Source: Stenogyne calaminthoides (taxonomy: Eukaryota; Streptophyta; Magnoliopsida; Lamiales; Lamiaceae). From it: 64,000 nt of DNA. Made by a program: the position numbers and the translations under genes. This document shows, in pieces, positions 1-11,926 of this stretch; the first letter of the stretch is position 1; each line of letters starts with the position of its first letter. The DNA is taken from NCBI GenBank assembly GCA_037126765.1, contig JBBCBC010000030.1, positions 8,640,786-8,704,785 on the forward strand, in the 5' to 3' direction. Below the pieces are notes generated by a model, which saw nothing but the letters and a program-made list of their open reading frames with translations, was not told where the DNA came from and ran no database searches.

Positions 1-470
1 TATCTTGCCTACCCTTGGCCTAGAAGATGAAGACGGGCCACTTGTCATCATAGCTTGAGTTTGGTGCCTTATCATCATGCTCGAGTCCAAAAGTTTGCAA
101 CAAATTAGCTAAGCGAGGCCAAAATGCTCAAAAAAAAACCTTTTCGGGCAGAGAATGAAGTACCAAATTCATCCGAGTCTCCGGATCATAATGCACTTTT
201 CGAATCTCAAGTTTGTTCAGATGAGCCATCTATTTTGAGGACATAATCCTTCACGGGTTTTTCCTCCACCATTTTCAATGACGACACATCTCAAGAAGGT
301 GATCCCGACGAGTCCCGCATGTTTTGACTCGTCGGGTTGGCTCATCCGATTTTTGTGTGTCAAAATCCACTTGTGCTTTTTGTGCGATTTAGGACAATTA
401 TAATTTTCCAATCAATATAGTTTCCATACATATTGTATTGACTTTAAGTATAATAACAATGGATTAAAAG
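1..470 (-). pseudogene. gag N-terminus remnant of family A copia
   Basis: The minus strand from about 470 downward matches the start of gag in the related element at 53,974-54,180: a tryptophan-lysine context, then a run resembling SHKKHKWIL. No reading frame is continuous; stops and indels break it at once. It is recognised by homology to the other copy rather than by a domain. The 480-600 stretch upstream matches the untranslated region just before gag of the other copy. Confidence 0.5.
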
Positions 471-1239
471 GTAATGACACATCGAATCGAAATAACCAAC
501 TATATGCAAAAGCACAAATATATCACAAGATTCGATCACATGCATCATATTTAAAATCTCAAAAAAAAATATGAACAATGCATCACCAACATCTCAAAAA
601 CAGGTTTAAATAAGCCACGTTGGGTGGGTCATTATTTAAACACATTCAAGCAAGTTACAAACAAGAACAAATTACAAACCCTTAATATCCAGATTAATAG
701 TTGGCTCACTTGACCAATATAAAATTGACAGGGGACTTTGAGAAGTATATGCATATCAATTTTATACCTAAGTAATAACCATGATTAAATATGGGATTAC
801 TATTTCGCTTTTGATCGAGAGCCTCGTTGGGAGGGTCATCGCCGCCACTAATAATAACCCACAATCATCCGTTTGGAATTCATTCATGTGAAACCTATCT
901 TTTGACCGTCCCCGTTGGGGAATTTCTCCAAAAGAATTCACAAATAAATAAATCATGGAGGTCAAAATTAATTCAATTTTATTATCCGGAATAAAATTGT
1001 CAATTAATTATTTAAACATACTTAGTAATTTTGAAGTTGAGATTTTTTCATTTGGCAACCCTCATGCAAACACATTTAAACAAATTAAATAAAGCATAAG
1101 ATAGCGCAAATAAATTAAGCAAAACATGAAAAAATAAACATATTGGGCACAAATTATCCAATTGTCATGGTTTGATTTTTCTTGGCTTGATCTTGAAGAA
1201 ACACGTCTCGAATTTCTCCCACTCGTTCGTCTCAAAAAA

Positions 1240-1650
1240 ATACTTCGTCTCGAACCGCCACGCCAAGCAGCTCGCAGCCGGGATGCACGCCCGCATCCGG
1301 CCGGCCGCTTGGCCTGGGACAGCCTAGGCAGCCTCGGCACCGCCTGGCAGGACACGCCCGCCAGCGCCTCGGCTCGCCTCGGCAGGAGTCGGCAGGCGAC
1401 GCGCGCGTCCGCGCGCATCCGCGCGCGCGCGCTCGCCCGCCTCCGCCTCGCCCGCGACATCGGCCTCGCCCGCGTCTCCGCGCGCGCCCGTGCGCGCGCC
1501 CGCGGCGTCCGCCCGGCCTGGAGCACGCACCGCCCGTGCGCCGGCCTGCATCCTCGCGCGCGCTCGGCCCGCCCGGCCTCGCCCTGCGCCCATGCGTGCC
1601 AGCGCGCGCCCGCGCCGCCTACGCCTGGTTCTGGATTTCGTCCTTTAATT
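1240..1650 (-). other. GC-rich, CpG-dense leader segment of the copia element
   Basis: About 400 bp made mostly of CGCG, GCGC and CGGCC words, in sharp contrast to the AT-rich flanks. It lies between the LTR and gag. Both strands stay open over 90-178 codons here, but those ORFs are the expected result of GC-rich sequence without stop codons. The family A copy at 52,790-53,250 has a related leader with the same edges but a much more moderate composition. I see no recognisable domain. Confidence 0.6.
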
Positions 1651-1954
1651 CTTCATCTCTTCGTTCCCGATCCGGTTACAATTTATTTACAAAAATAAAT
1701 AAACCTAGATCTAGACTAGTCTATTACATTGATCAAATCAAACAAATCCTAGTCTACTCGTGGATTTTCTCACGAGGCAAAAAACAAATCCGACTAATTA
1801 ATCAATTAAAAAAACCACGGTTTATATGCATGCAAAATAAAACATTAAAATCCATGACAATTGGATACCTGCAAAACAGATCTAACAGTTCTACTATCCA
1901 ATTTCAAATTTAATGTTCGTGAATTAAATTACAATTTAAAAAATTGAGCAAACG

Positions 1955-1970
1955 GTGGCTCGATACCGCT
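1955..1970 (-). other. primer-binding-site-like sequence
   Basis: Directly inside the LTR on the minus strand lies CGGTATCGAGCCACC. It resembles the initiator tRNA-Met primer site of plant retrotransposons (TGGTATCAGAGC) with mismatches. The same site follows the 5' LTR at 52,427. Confidence 0.5.
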
Positions 1971-3815
1971 TGTTGGGCAATGATTCGCACAGATCTAATC
2001 GGGTGAATATTTAAATACAAATTTAATTCATTAATTATTACTAGCATGAATTAATCATATATTAATTCAAATAATAATTGCAACAACATATCATGCATAT
2101 AAAAAAGCCATGTAAAACCTACGCATGCGGAATCTACACGTTTACGTGAACGCATTACCTCTCGGGATGGCAATGGCTTTGGTCGGACGGACTAACCAAA
2201 AGGACTTCCCAAGTATTCCCTTAGCCCTTGCTCGACAATCCGTGGAAGGATACTCGCGAACAATTAACAAAAGGAAAAAATAAACTTTGTCAGACCATGA
2301 TGTGATTTGCTAATATTTCCAAAGACATGGAATTGTTCTTGGGAATGAACTAATCATCCCCTATTTATAGGATAGGAGGAGCACGAAATTTTGTGAATTT
2401 TTCAATGTGGGAAAAGACTTTTCTTGGTCACCAAGAAATCTTGAATATATCCCATATATTCTTTTTCCCATAATTAAAATATTCCACAAAAAATCCACCT
2501 CCTCTTTCTTTATGGAATTTTAGAAAATATAGTGTGCAAGAATCCAAGATTTGGATCTTCTTGAATTTATGAGATATTCTTGTATTTCAAGAAATACATA
2601 TCTTCCATAATATCTTTTCAAGAAAATCAAGAAAATCTTTCGCTTCTATATTTTCCAAAAATTTGAAAATCTCTTAATGAATAACCAAGTGGGAGATTTC
2701 TTGAATTTAATGAGATAATCTTGTATTCCAAGAATACATATCTTCATTCCATAACAAAATTCAAAGAAAATCTTTTCTCCTCTTTTTATTCATAATTTTT
2801 AATTTAATGAGGAAATATAAGCAACAATATTTATTTTATTTTAATCACATTTTCGTTATTGGACTATATGTTGGGCTACTCGGGGGCCTTTAGGAGAATT
2901 AAGATTGGACCTTCTAATGGATCTTGAATATCTAATATTGAGCCACAATATAATTCAAGCCCATAAATATTAATTAATCCCACTACATAATTAATATCAA
3001 GACTATCCATCTTAACCCATATTACAATCAATATGGCTCCCGGTCATTATTTCCCGTGTTTAAGATTATCTAGCCCATTAATTAATTCAAGCCACCAAAA
3101 ATAGCTTTCCATTAATTAATATCTTTTGTCCTCTGGTCGAGAACGGTTCAACATTATTATCCATACCGGAAACAAATTCCACTTGCAAGATTTGGTATGA
3201 TAAAACTTATGAACCTCCCCAAGGGCAAATCAAGCAAGCGCGATTTTGCACACGATTCTTCAGATTAAATCTTAGCAATCACATGTGACCAATAATATTG
3301 CCCAAGATAAAGTATGTATTGAATCTCTCTCCGATTCGCTACCCATGATAAGTCAAAGCAATAGTTACCGATCCCACGTGATCCTATTTGGGACGAAGGT
3401 TAAGAAACAACGAACCATCGAGGTCTAATTCTTCCATGTTCGGGCTCAAGAATTTATCCTCCCAGAGGTCCTATTCAACAAGATCACCATGCACTAAAGG
3501 TAATCTCTTGGTCAAGACAAACCAACCGAGCCTTACACCTCAACCTTTCGCGATGGTTGTTCATTTCCATCTAGGTCGTGGAATGGCGACTTATAGTTAC
3601 AAGGGACCGTTAATTTAATCTTCGTGATCGGGTATCACTAAATTAACTCTGATGTAACACGCATTTAATTATTGAACAGCTTATGCAAAGAAATATATAT
3701 AACATTCAATCATATTTAAAGCATTAGTGATAAACAATTTATTTCAGTAAATAAGTCTGGAAATTCAGTTTCGATTATACAAAGTAAAAGCATACTTTTC
3801 AGTATAATCCCAACA
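1971..3815 (-). repeat. 5' LTR of family A copia (1,845 bp)
   Basis: Terminal TG...CA on the minus strand. It aligns along its whole length with the LTR at 50,587-52,426 and with the one at 57,869-59,676, for example over the shared stretch with CGGTATGGATAATAATGTTG and the block around the TATA box. It differs from them by scattered substitutions and small indels, so it is an older or different lineage copy. Confidence 0.85.
2362..2369 (-). promoter_or_regulatory. LTR TATA box
   Basis: CTATAAATAGGGG on the minus strand, conserved at the same place in the two plus-strand LTRs (52,026 and 59,300). It probably drives the genomic RNA of the element. Confidence 0.6.
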
Positions 3816-4205
3816 CGTCCCAGCCGTGTCAGCTTGCTCGACGCGAGGGATCAATGGAGGTATGGCTATACTCGTCTCCAGAGATGGAACTTGGGTAATA
3901 GCAGTAGGCGTGCTTTCAACAGAAGAAGGCGGGCTCCCGTATGTCTCCTAGATCGCTTGGGTGAAGGGCTCAGGCGCCAAGATTTTGGTCACCGAATCGA
4001 GTTGCCCATTTATGTTTGCTCGGATTGGTGCGGGAGGCTTTGTGTTCAGCTTGAATCCTGGCCATTTCACTAGGTTTTCTTTTTTGGGCCATCTCGGTAT
4101 GTTCGGCTGTGCTTACAACGATGGTAATGGCGGGAAGAGCTGGGAAAAGAAGAGTTTGTCAAGGAACAAGGTACAAAAGGCATGATATATGAAGAGATAT
4201 AGAAG

Positions 4206-5517
4206 TTTATCCATACCAGTTGGATTGAGGGCTACTAAGTGATGAGGGGGCACATACAATCCACCTTTCTTCCTTTGGTCAGCAGTGTTCAAAGTTTTCA
4301 CAGAGCGTTCTGAATATGGATCTAAGTCAATTTGCCAGATGCTGCTAAAATATCCATCTTTTGTTTCCTTATCTGTTGCCGCTTGAAGCCCTGAGATAGA
4401 AGAAATAAGTTAATATCAGTCCACTGAAGAAAGTAAAACAACAAATTACTTACTTCGACAGACTCCAAAATCAGTGGGAATATCTAAACGAGCACTTGGT
4501 TCACATCCTGAGGCAGGACTTTTCCAATCACCCCCAACAAACCAAAACTTATATTTCCAATCCTTAATCTTATTGGGCACGCCCTCAATAACCTTGCAGA
4601 CTTTGTGTTCGCCAAGATAAACAACCACCCGTGCTCGCCTTTGGGTCGAGACAGATGAACCAATCGGGTGAGTTCTGCAAAGAGTTGGGGTAGTATATAT
4701 GTTTCATCTTGCGAACGTAGTCAAAAAGCTCATGATCATATGCCACCCATTTGGCATCGATTGCGTGAATAGTAATATTCCATTCCACAAACAAAGTAGT
4801 AATTGTCGGGTGAAGTGGGAATCGGAGGCCAACTTCCATGGTATCTAGATTTCGCACCACACAACCTTCGGTGAGGCCGATTCCGCCTGCTCGTCAGACC
4901 CAGGCCGTAAAAAACACATCTTTTGGAGTTTCATAATTCGGCGCAACCGGGCCGAGCATATCTACATCAATCACACTTCAGAATTTTGCTCACGGATATT
5001 CATTTTCAACTCCTACCCCGCGAGGTTGTTCGGGCCATTCGAGATCATAGCGAGCGCTATATTCGGCGTATGTTGGGCTATGGGGGCGACCAATAGGAAT
5101 GTCTTGATTTACTTCCGCACCAAATTCGATGCGTTGATTGTGTTCGAGCACAACGTTATGTTCGCCCCCAATTCCTCTGCTCGGCTCATGAATAGCTTTA
5201 GTGACTCATTTTTTTTTTTTCCCTCATGCGTTCATTAGTTCTTTTTTGTGTGAAGTTCACCGACATCACGCTTACCCATAACCCCTAGATCTTATTTGGG
5301 GTTGAGAAATTTCTTCATCCGAATCGTCTAAAAAATCGGATCGAGCCAATTCTCGATCTAATTTGTTGATGGCATCATCGGAATCCGATGAAAGAATTGC
5401 AAATGGATGTCGAATTTGCCAATGGGATCTTGATCCCGAGGCGTCCGCTTTTAGTGCATTGGCACCGCTGTGGGTGTCGGACGATCGCGACGAAGAAGAG
5501 GACCCATGATGGTTCAA
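4206..5517 (-). pseudogene. gypsy-type transposon protein gene remnant (multi-exon)
   Basis: Three minus-strand coding pieces. 5,517-5,272 starts with ATG, then a serine-rich stretch and an acidic segment (FLDDSDEE). 4,860-4,446 contains GLRFPLHPTITTLF and later KDWKYKFWFVGGDW, a pattern like the putative gypsy-type transposon family (Pfam Transposase_28); this is from memory of the family. 4,390-4,250 has open coding sequence between a TCTCAG acceptor and a GTATGG donor. The 4,446 piece ends at GTAAGTAA, so introns are likely. Frames between pieces are not continuous, and the gene is cut on its 3' side by the copia LTR at 3,815. It could instead be a domesticated gene fragment. Confidence 0.45.
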
Positions 5518-5705
5518 TTCTTCGTAATTGAATAGCGAATCCAGAGAAATCGGCGAGAAGATATGATTGGAATTAAAATGAGAAGAAAAGAAGTTACACG
5601 GAAAGAATATCTCGTCAGAAATGCAAAACCCCGTCGGAAAATCTAGAGAGAGAGAAAGTGAAGAGTGAAATTGAAAGGAAGAAGAAGGAATGAGGCGCCA
5701 AGACC

Positions 5706-5713
5706 TTTATATA
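5706..5713 (-). promoter_or_regulatory. TATA box of the gypsy-type remnant
   Basis: CTATATAAAGG on the minus strand, about 190 bp upstream of the ATG at 5,517. The stretch between is rich in GA/CT repeats, as plant 5' untranslated regions often are. Confidence 0.4.
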
Positions 5714-5759
5714 GGTTCTAGATCTTTTTGGATTTTCAAAAAAAAATTGAAAATCGGAA

Positions 5760-7409
5760 AAAATGCCTGATAGCATAAGTTTCGGGACACGTGTACTTGA
5801 GTCTTTTCGAGTTCAACGGAAGAGACCGATCTCTAGACGCACCCCTACGTAAATCGAGGCGACTCTTAGTATTACCCATCGAAGACATCCGAATAAAGGG
5901 CACCCATGATGAATACAAAGCGTCCCGGCTGGGGGGTATTGTTGTGATCGGTATTCGACCCCAAATTATTCATTACACACCAGATGGACACATGTAATAA
6001 AAATTACATATATTCCAGCTCACCATACAGGTGTTCGCCAGTCGAGCAGGCGTTATAGCCACTAATATATGCTCGTCAGGGATTAAGTCACGATATAAAG
6101 GAATTATGCTCGCTTGGTGTTCGACAATGGATAGGAGGCGAGCAAAGGAAGAGGACGAGCAGAAGTCGAGCAAAAGAAGGATATTTTGTTCGCCCATCAA
6201 AGGCGAACATGCAACCTCAATTAATACGCTTGGCTTGCAGCCGCGTCTTGTAATTGATCAAAGTTAATGTTCTGGAGCAAATGAATTAGTGCGAACACAA
6301 AGGCCAAGTCATCTATTCAGCCCATACTACCTGGACGACAAGTATAAAACTTCATAAACAAGTAAGTACAAATGTCGATTAGAGAGGTGATGAAGAAAAC
6401 GTGGCCGTACCACATAAATTCTTGCATGATACAAAATCGCTAGCTCAAGCTATCCAGAACAGCACATGCTTGTCAGAATGCTATAAATAAACCCTGAAAA
6501 ATCATAAAGAGGGTTCAGAAAATTTCCAAGTAATCACATATATACCAACTAATTATCCTACATGTAAATTATGCTCGACATAAAGTATGTTATGTTCGGC
6601 ACACTTTCAACTCTTAATATAACATCCCTGGCTTGGAACGCCCCCAGAAGTAGTCAATTTTGACGAACTGGGTTAACAACTTTTTGTCATTTATAGTATT
6701 ATTTTACATGTCGTTATTTTGTTTGTAAGTTGTCACATATAACGCCACATCATATTTCCACATATCACGACTTACAACAATATAAAGTATAAATATAACG
6801 ACTCCTGCAAGACACATCATCAATGGCCTGTCAGAATTAAAAAATGTGTATCAAATTGATACATCATAAAAGGTTGGGATTTTTTACAAAAATATTAAAA
6901 GACGTGATTAAATTGATATTGAGCCTAACAATCGTATATTTATATGGAATTAACCTTTTTAAAAAATATGCACAAAACTCTCTTGCATGTGTTTGATAAA
7001 AGTATGAAGGAAATTCATTTTCATCATTTTTTTAATAGACATGTATGTAACTCGAGTTTGTTTTAATTGATATTTTCAGGTTTCTTATTGTACTCGTGTG
7101 GTTCCTTTTCTTGTGAAGAATTAACTTTTTTAGACTTGTATGTAATTTTAAGTTTAATGAATTTATCTTTTGTTTAATCTAATTTATGTGTACCTTTTAT
7201 TAATTGTAGTAGTTTTTTTCATTATTTTTTTAGTTTAATGAATTCGTCCAAACAAAAATTCCAAATGCAACATGAACCATAGGTACACCAAAAATCGCCT
7301 AAACCTAAACGTGTACTAAATTAATAAAAATATATAATCAATTGCAAAATGAATCATAAGTACATAAAATATTACATTCAAAATACCCAAAAAAAAAAGA
7401 AGAAAAGAT
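5760..7409. other. no gene seen; probably LTR/leader of the gypsy-type element, then AT-rich spacer
   Basis: 5,760-6,620 keeps the word usage of the remnant to its left (many GCTCG and TTCGGC words) and may be its LTR, but I could not find a paired copy or clear ends. 6,620-7,409 is AT-rich with no coding signal. Short ORFs of 60-80 codons on both strands overlap each other and show no domain. Confidence 0.3.
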
Positions 7410-7418
7410 AATTTTTAT

Positions 7419-7569
7419 GAGAAAAAATCACAAATGATCATGTAATTTTACCCGTATCCACAAATGATCATGTAAGTTTTTATTTTATCAATTTTGATCA
7501 TTTGATATTAATTTAGTTATTTATGAACTTGGATAAAGTTATATAGAACTATTTGTGATTTTTTTCTCG
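7419..7569. mobile_element. small MITE, about 150 bp, with 9-11 bp target duplication
   Basis: Terminal inverted repeats: GAGAAAAAATCACAAAT on the left and the inverse of ATTTGTGATTTTTTTCTCG on the right. The flanks repeat AATTTTTATGA (7,410-7,420 and 7,570-7,580). A 9-11 bp duplication suggests a Mutator-like origin. There is an internal partial repeat CACAAATGATCATGTAA. Confidence 0.6.
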
Positions 7570-7870
7570 AATTTTTATGAATTTGGCAAGTCCCAATAAC
7601 TTTTCGTTCAAAATAGATTAAAATTAAAAATTTGGCGGGTTTTATATATCTATAGTTTCCCATTTCACCCCGATTTCCTAACTTCAATCTCTGCCCTAAT
7701 CCACCGAGTTTCTTTCAATTTCTGAATCAAACTTCCCACTTTCTTCAACCTTCATCTAATTTACCAATTTTTGTGAACTTTATACATTAAATTCACTCTC
7801 TAATTTATCAAAATTTGAAATAGAGTATTCTTGACACATTGATGGTTTGAATATCGACCATGTGTACATG

Positions 7871-7933
7871 AGATGGGCTGAAGCAAAGATCGGAAGGCGG
7901 AATAACCCTCTAGATTTTCAGCCTCTGACGGTG
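7871..7933 (+). other. possible isolated first exon
   Basis: A TATATATCTATAG box at about 7,647 is followed by a pyrimidine-rich leader, an ATG at 7,871 and 21 codons (MRWAEAKIGRR...). These end at ACG/GTGAGTG, a good donor. Nothing downstream continues it before the pseudogene at 8,307. It may be a captured gene start or chance; I do not recognise the peptide. Confidence 0.2.
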
Positions 7934-8306
7934 AGTGATATTTCATTGTTGAATTTCAATTTTTGATTTTTACCAACAACTGATTAGTTCTGGCTTTGCT
8001 CAAGTTCATAATTTCACCCAATTCCTAGATGCGATATTCACTATGTAGCAATCATTTTGAGAAACCATCAGTAATTTACTGTTGATGTACCAAAATGTTG
8101 AACCCTTAGCTTATCGTAAGGTTAATTTGATTTCTTAAATTGCTGGAATTGATTCAGAGAGTTATATAATACAAACTCATCAGGTGCATAAGTCTGTTGG
8201 ACTGAAAAGGAGAGAGCCTACGGCCTCAATGATCAGAAAAAGAATTTTGTGACAATTGCAAAATATATGTACCAACATGACTGAATTTAGCTAATCTATA
8301 GTTTAT

Positions 8307-11300
8307 TTATCGAGCTTCAAGCAGCGTAACACTCATTACATTTGTTGAACTTGTTGTGTCCAATATAACTGAAGTTTCAGTTCTAAGCATATCTATTCCT
8401 GTGAAAAAACCCGGTCGTTTAGCTTCAGGCAGAACACTGTCATTGCCTAGCATCTGTACCACTAAAGGCATGCTTGGCCTATCTTCCGGTCATTCTTGAA
8501 CGCGTAAAAGACCAATATAAATTGATCGTAGTGCTTCTGATAAGTTGTATGAATTTTGGAAAGAAGAATCAACCAATTCCATTGGCCTTCGCTCTCTGTA
8601 AAGCATCCATGCCTGTTGCATTAGCTTCATATCAGTATCTTTTTTTATCGAGATGCCATTAGGATTATATTCTCATAAAGAAGCATTCAAGTTCGTGCAG
8701 GATGAAATACTTACATATCCGAGAAGGTTGAGGTGATGATCCCTATCAAAAAATTACTCTGTTTCTCTTACCAGTTTCAATCTCAAGCACTAGAATACCA
8801 AAACTAAAGACATTTGACTTCATTGAAAACAGGCCATATGTAGCATATTCTGGGGACATGTAGCCACTACAAAGAAAACAAAAAAAGGTTCACGATAAGA
8901 TTATATAGAAAACAAAGGAAGTTGTGTTATGAAGATTCATACATACAGTGTCCCTACTACTCGGTTTGTGTTGGCACTAGTTTCGTTGCCTCCAAAAGTT
9001 CTAGCTAGACCAAAATCTGATATCTTTGGGTTCATATCAGAATCCAGTAATATATTATTGGCCTTGAGGTCTCTGTGTATAACTCGGAGACGGGAATCTT
9101 GATGTAGATACAAAAGGCCTCGAGCAATATTATTAATAATATTGAAGCGCCTTGGCCAATCTAGTGATGCACTTTTGACCTGGTCTGCCAAATGAGGAAG
9201 GATATATTTAATTTTCGACTTCTTGTTTCATAAAAGTATTGCACTTGAACTATTTGCAGTGCGTAATATCTATCATAAATGAGGAAAACTTCTCCACTGT
9301 CAACTTTTGATTTAGGCTCCTTATCTACAACTAATCTTCACGTTTATCAAGATTAGCTTCATTTCCTTGAAAAATGAGTAGCAGTTCTTACCGAAAAGTA
9401 TTAGGTCTAGACTTTTATTTGGCAAGTATTCATAAACCAGCATCATTTCTTCTCCTTGAATGCACCAACCTAGAAGCTTCACTAAATTCCTATGCTGAAG
9501 TTTTGCAATACAGATTACTTCATTCTTGAGCTCGTCTACTCCTTGAAGGGAAGTTCTTGACAGACGTTTGACAGCAATTTCCTGACCGTCTTCCAGCAGG
9601 CCCTACTACAGAAATGAACTTGTGAGAAAGGTACTTGTTTTTCCTTCTCTCTTTTTATTTCCTACTGAACTTAACATTGTGATAAAAGTTCTCAATTTTT
9701 GTTTTATTTGTTAACTGATTTACTTATCTTTATATAGTATTACCTCTGTTCCAATTCTCTGTTTGATTTTATCCTTTCACACAAACCAACTTTTCATTAA
9801 TTATGATATCAAAAGACTATTGCACTGCACCCTTATTTATTTATACGTAATGATATTAATAAGCTTATAATTACAAGAAGAGGTTAGTATTATTAAGGGT
9901 ATTGGTGAAGATAAAGGATAATTTTTTGTTGATATTAGCAAAGTGACAAATAGTTAGGATTTAGGATAGAATTGGACAGATAATTACGAACGGAGGTAGT
10001 ATATGATTATACACGCGAAATTACTGCGCTACTGAACAAGAATTAACAAGTGAAGATTTCTGTGGATAAAATATCTCGATCCATTTCCGTAAAGAGTTTG
10101 GATTTAAATCTTGATCCATTTCAATTGGGGTCATATATTTGTATATTAGTATATGGTTTCTTATGTTCATATTTCTGATTGGACTTTACATTAAAAACAG
10201 GTCCAAATCCACCCTCTCCAAGCTTATTGTCAATTGAAAAACTATTAGTAGCTTTAGTTATAGTTGATAAGTGAAACAGCGGTAGCTCTAGGTCCCCATG
10301 ACTCACCGCACCCAGCCAGCCCGCAACATGAGAGACAAAAAGGGCATAGAGAACATAAATAAAAGATTCTAATTTCATGGTATACGTAACAATAGTGCTT
10401 GTCCCCTTACCGGTTTTCTGCAGCTGATGACCCACCTGCTTTCTTTTCTTTAAATACAGAACTAGGCTCATGCTTAGCAGAACTATCCCAACTACTAGAG
10501 ACAACGTCACTATGAGTATCTTTCGTTTCCTTCCGTCTGAGCCTGTGGAATAATATATTAAAGATTACGTTATTCTACCATGTGAAGTAAAATAAGATTT
10601 TCCTTGAAGTAAAAAAAATGAAGGATGCTTACCTAACTCAGAAGAAGCAACTCTAATGTAGATATCTTGTCCTGGAGACAACGTTCTGATGTCAACAAGT
10701 TCTACAAACCAAAGTAGACATCCCTTTTCACCTCTGCTTATATTTAGACTCGTATACGCAGTACACGAGCAGTTCTTTGAGCACAATGCCTTACATTCTT
10801 TAAGAGTCATACTCTTGTTGGACCAGGAATGATGTGTATCTGGCAATTTAATACCAGCATACTTCAGAAATGCATCTCCTTTTCGGCAATCCAAAGGTGC
10901 GCTCCGAGCACACCCAGTTGACCAATTTCCCCTGTCCCAACCTTGTGGATCCTTTGGTTTAAATTTATTTAAGCATCCACAAACTGGAGAATTTTCAATA
11001 TTACAACTAGCATATGCACCACAGGAACTGTAGGTATCACAATTATCGACAGGCATAGCAACATACATGATCCAACCTTGGGTTCGTTCATTCCAAACCC
11101 ACCTCTGTGCTACACCACTCTCACTTAGCGTAAGCCTAGCAAAAGCCAACTTGTCTAGTTGCTCATCATGATAGTACACCTCATTTTTAGTTATGACCAC
11201 TTCATATGTATATTTGCCATTCTTCCGATAGCTTGGGCTCCAACCAAAGGCCACACTATTCCATGGGCCACTTTTAACCACCACTTGTGTACCCTTTCTA

Positions 11301-11926
11301 ATAATTGAGGATAATCAGTAGAATGGAGATGAAATGTAAAATCTCCTGCTGCTGGATCACCACTGTTTTCCATGATGTGATATACACTTGTAGCCCAGTT
11401 ACAAAGTTCCAACCAAGCTTCATCCCTGGTAAAAGAGTGTCTGTTGGATAATGGAAACTCTGCCGCATGAAATTCTCAGGGTTATCATCATTTGCATCTT
11501 TAAGAACAAGATTCCCTGAGTTGAGTAATTGTGCAACTGGATTCTGCACGATTCTTGCTGCATTGGTAGACCAAACAAAACGTCGTTGGTGCCATTTAGA
11601 AGAATTAGTTGTCCTGACTCGATGACTCTCAGCATCCCCGGTCCATCTTTGACCGGGTTATCTCTGTTGGCAACCCATACCACAGTCCTTGGTATATTCT
11701 TGTACCAAATGCCCACATACCGATTATTGGAATCATGCGGGCTGAAAAAACCAAACTCAAAGCTTCCATCCGATGAAATCAGTGTAGTACTAGTAGTTGT
11801 GTTATCTGTGAATACCTGAGAACTATTTATGGTGTCTGTTGTGTAAGAATTTCCTTGAGTGGATCAGGAGAATAGAACAAGCAATAAAGAGGTATAATGT
11901 ATACTGCATCTGTGTACGGTATTCAT
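8307..11926 (-). pseudogene. G-type lectin S-receptor-like kinase pseudogene (copy 1)
   Basis: Same seven-exon plan as the intact copy at 13,358-16,643. Exons by eye: 11,926-10,633; 10,542-10,411; about 10,325-10,190; 9,602-9,392; 9,184-8,947; 8,866-8,715; 8,612-8,307. Lectin (WVANRD), S-locus, PAN and kinase (HRDLKANNILLD, ISDFGLAR) parts are recognisable. Breaks: an in-frame TGA at codon 21 inside the signal peptide; frameshifts near 11,570, 11,370 and 11,300 in exon 1; a poor or lost acceptor for exon 3; exon 6 one base longer than in the intact copy; and a TGA where the intact copy has HPEDRP in the last exon. Intron 3 carries a Stowaway element. It cannot make a full receptor. Confidence 0.9.
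9740..9999. mobile_element. Stowaway-type MITE in intron 3 of copy 1
   Basis: Ends TTACCTCTGTTCCAATTCTC and, inverted, CTACCTCCGTTCGTAATTATC, flanked by TA on both sides. It matches the Stowaway/Tc1-mariner consensus CTCCCTCCGT. The corresponding intron of the intact paralogue has no such insert, so it came after the duplication. Confidence 0.75.

Larger units (their letters stand above)
1..3815 (-). mobile_element. copia-type LTR retrotransposon (family A), 5' half, runs off the window
   Basis: Reading on the minus strand, an LTR starts at 3,815 with TGTTGGGATTATAC and ends at 1,971 with CCCAACA. It is followed by a primer-binding-like site, a long leader and the start of gag. The same order and closely related sequence occur on the plus strand at 50,587-54,200, which identifies both as one family. 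The element lies inside the gypsy-type gene remnant at 3,816-5,517. The rest of gag, pol and the 3' LTR, if present, are left of the window. Confidence 0.85.

Noticed and set aside
1062..1698. Long Arg/Ala-rich ORFs on both strands of the GC-rich leader
   Set aside because: Several frames are open at once because GC-rich sequence lacks stop codons. No domain is seen and the related leader at 52.8 kb encodes something different.
5736..6267. Overlapping 60-80 codon ORFs on both strands
   Set aside because: No start context, no domain, mutual overlap. They look like chance ORFs in LTR or leader sequence.
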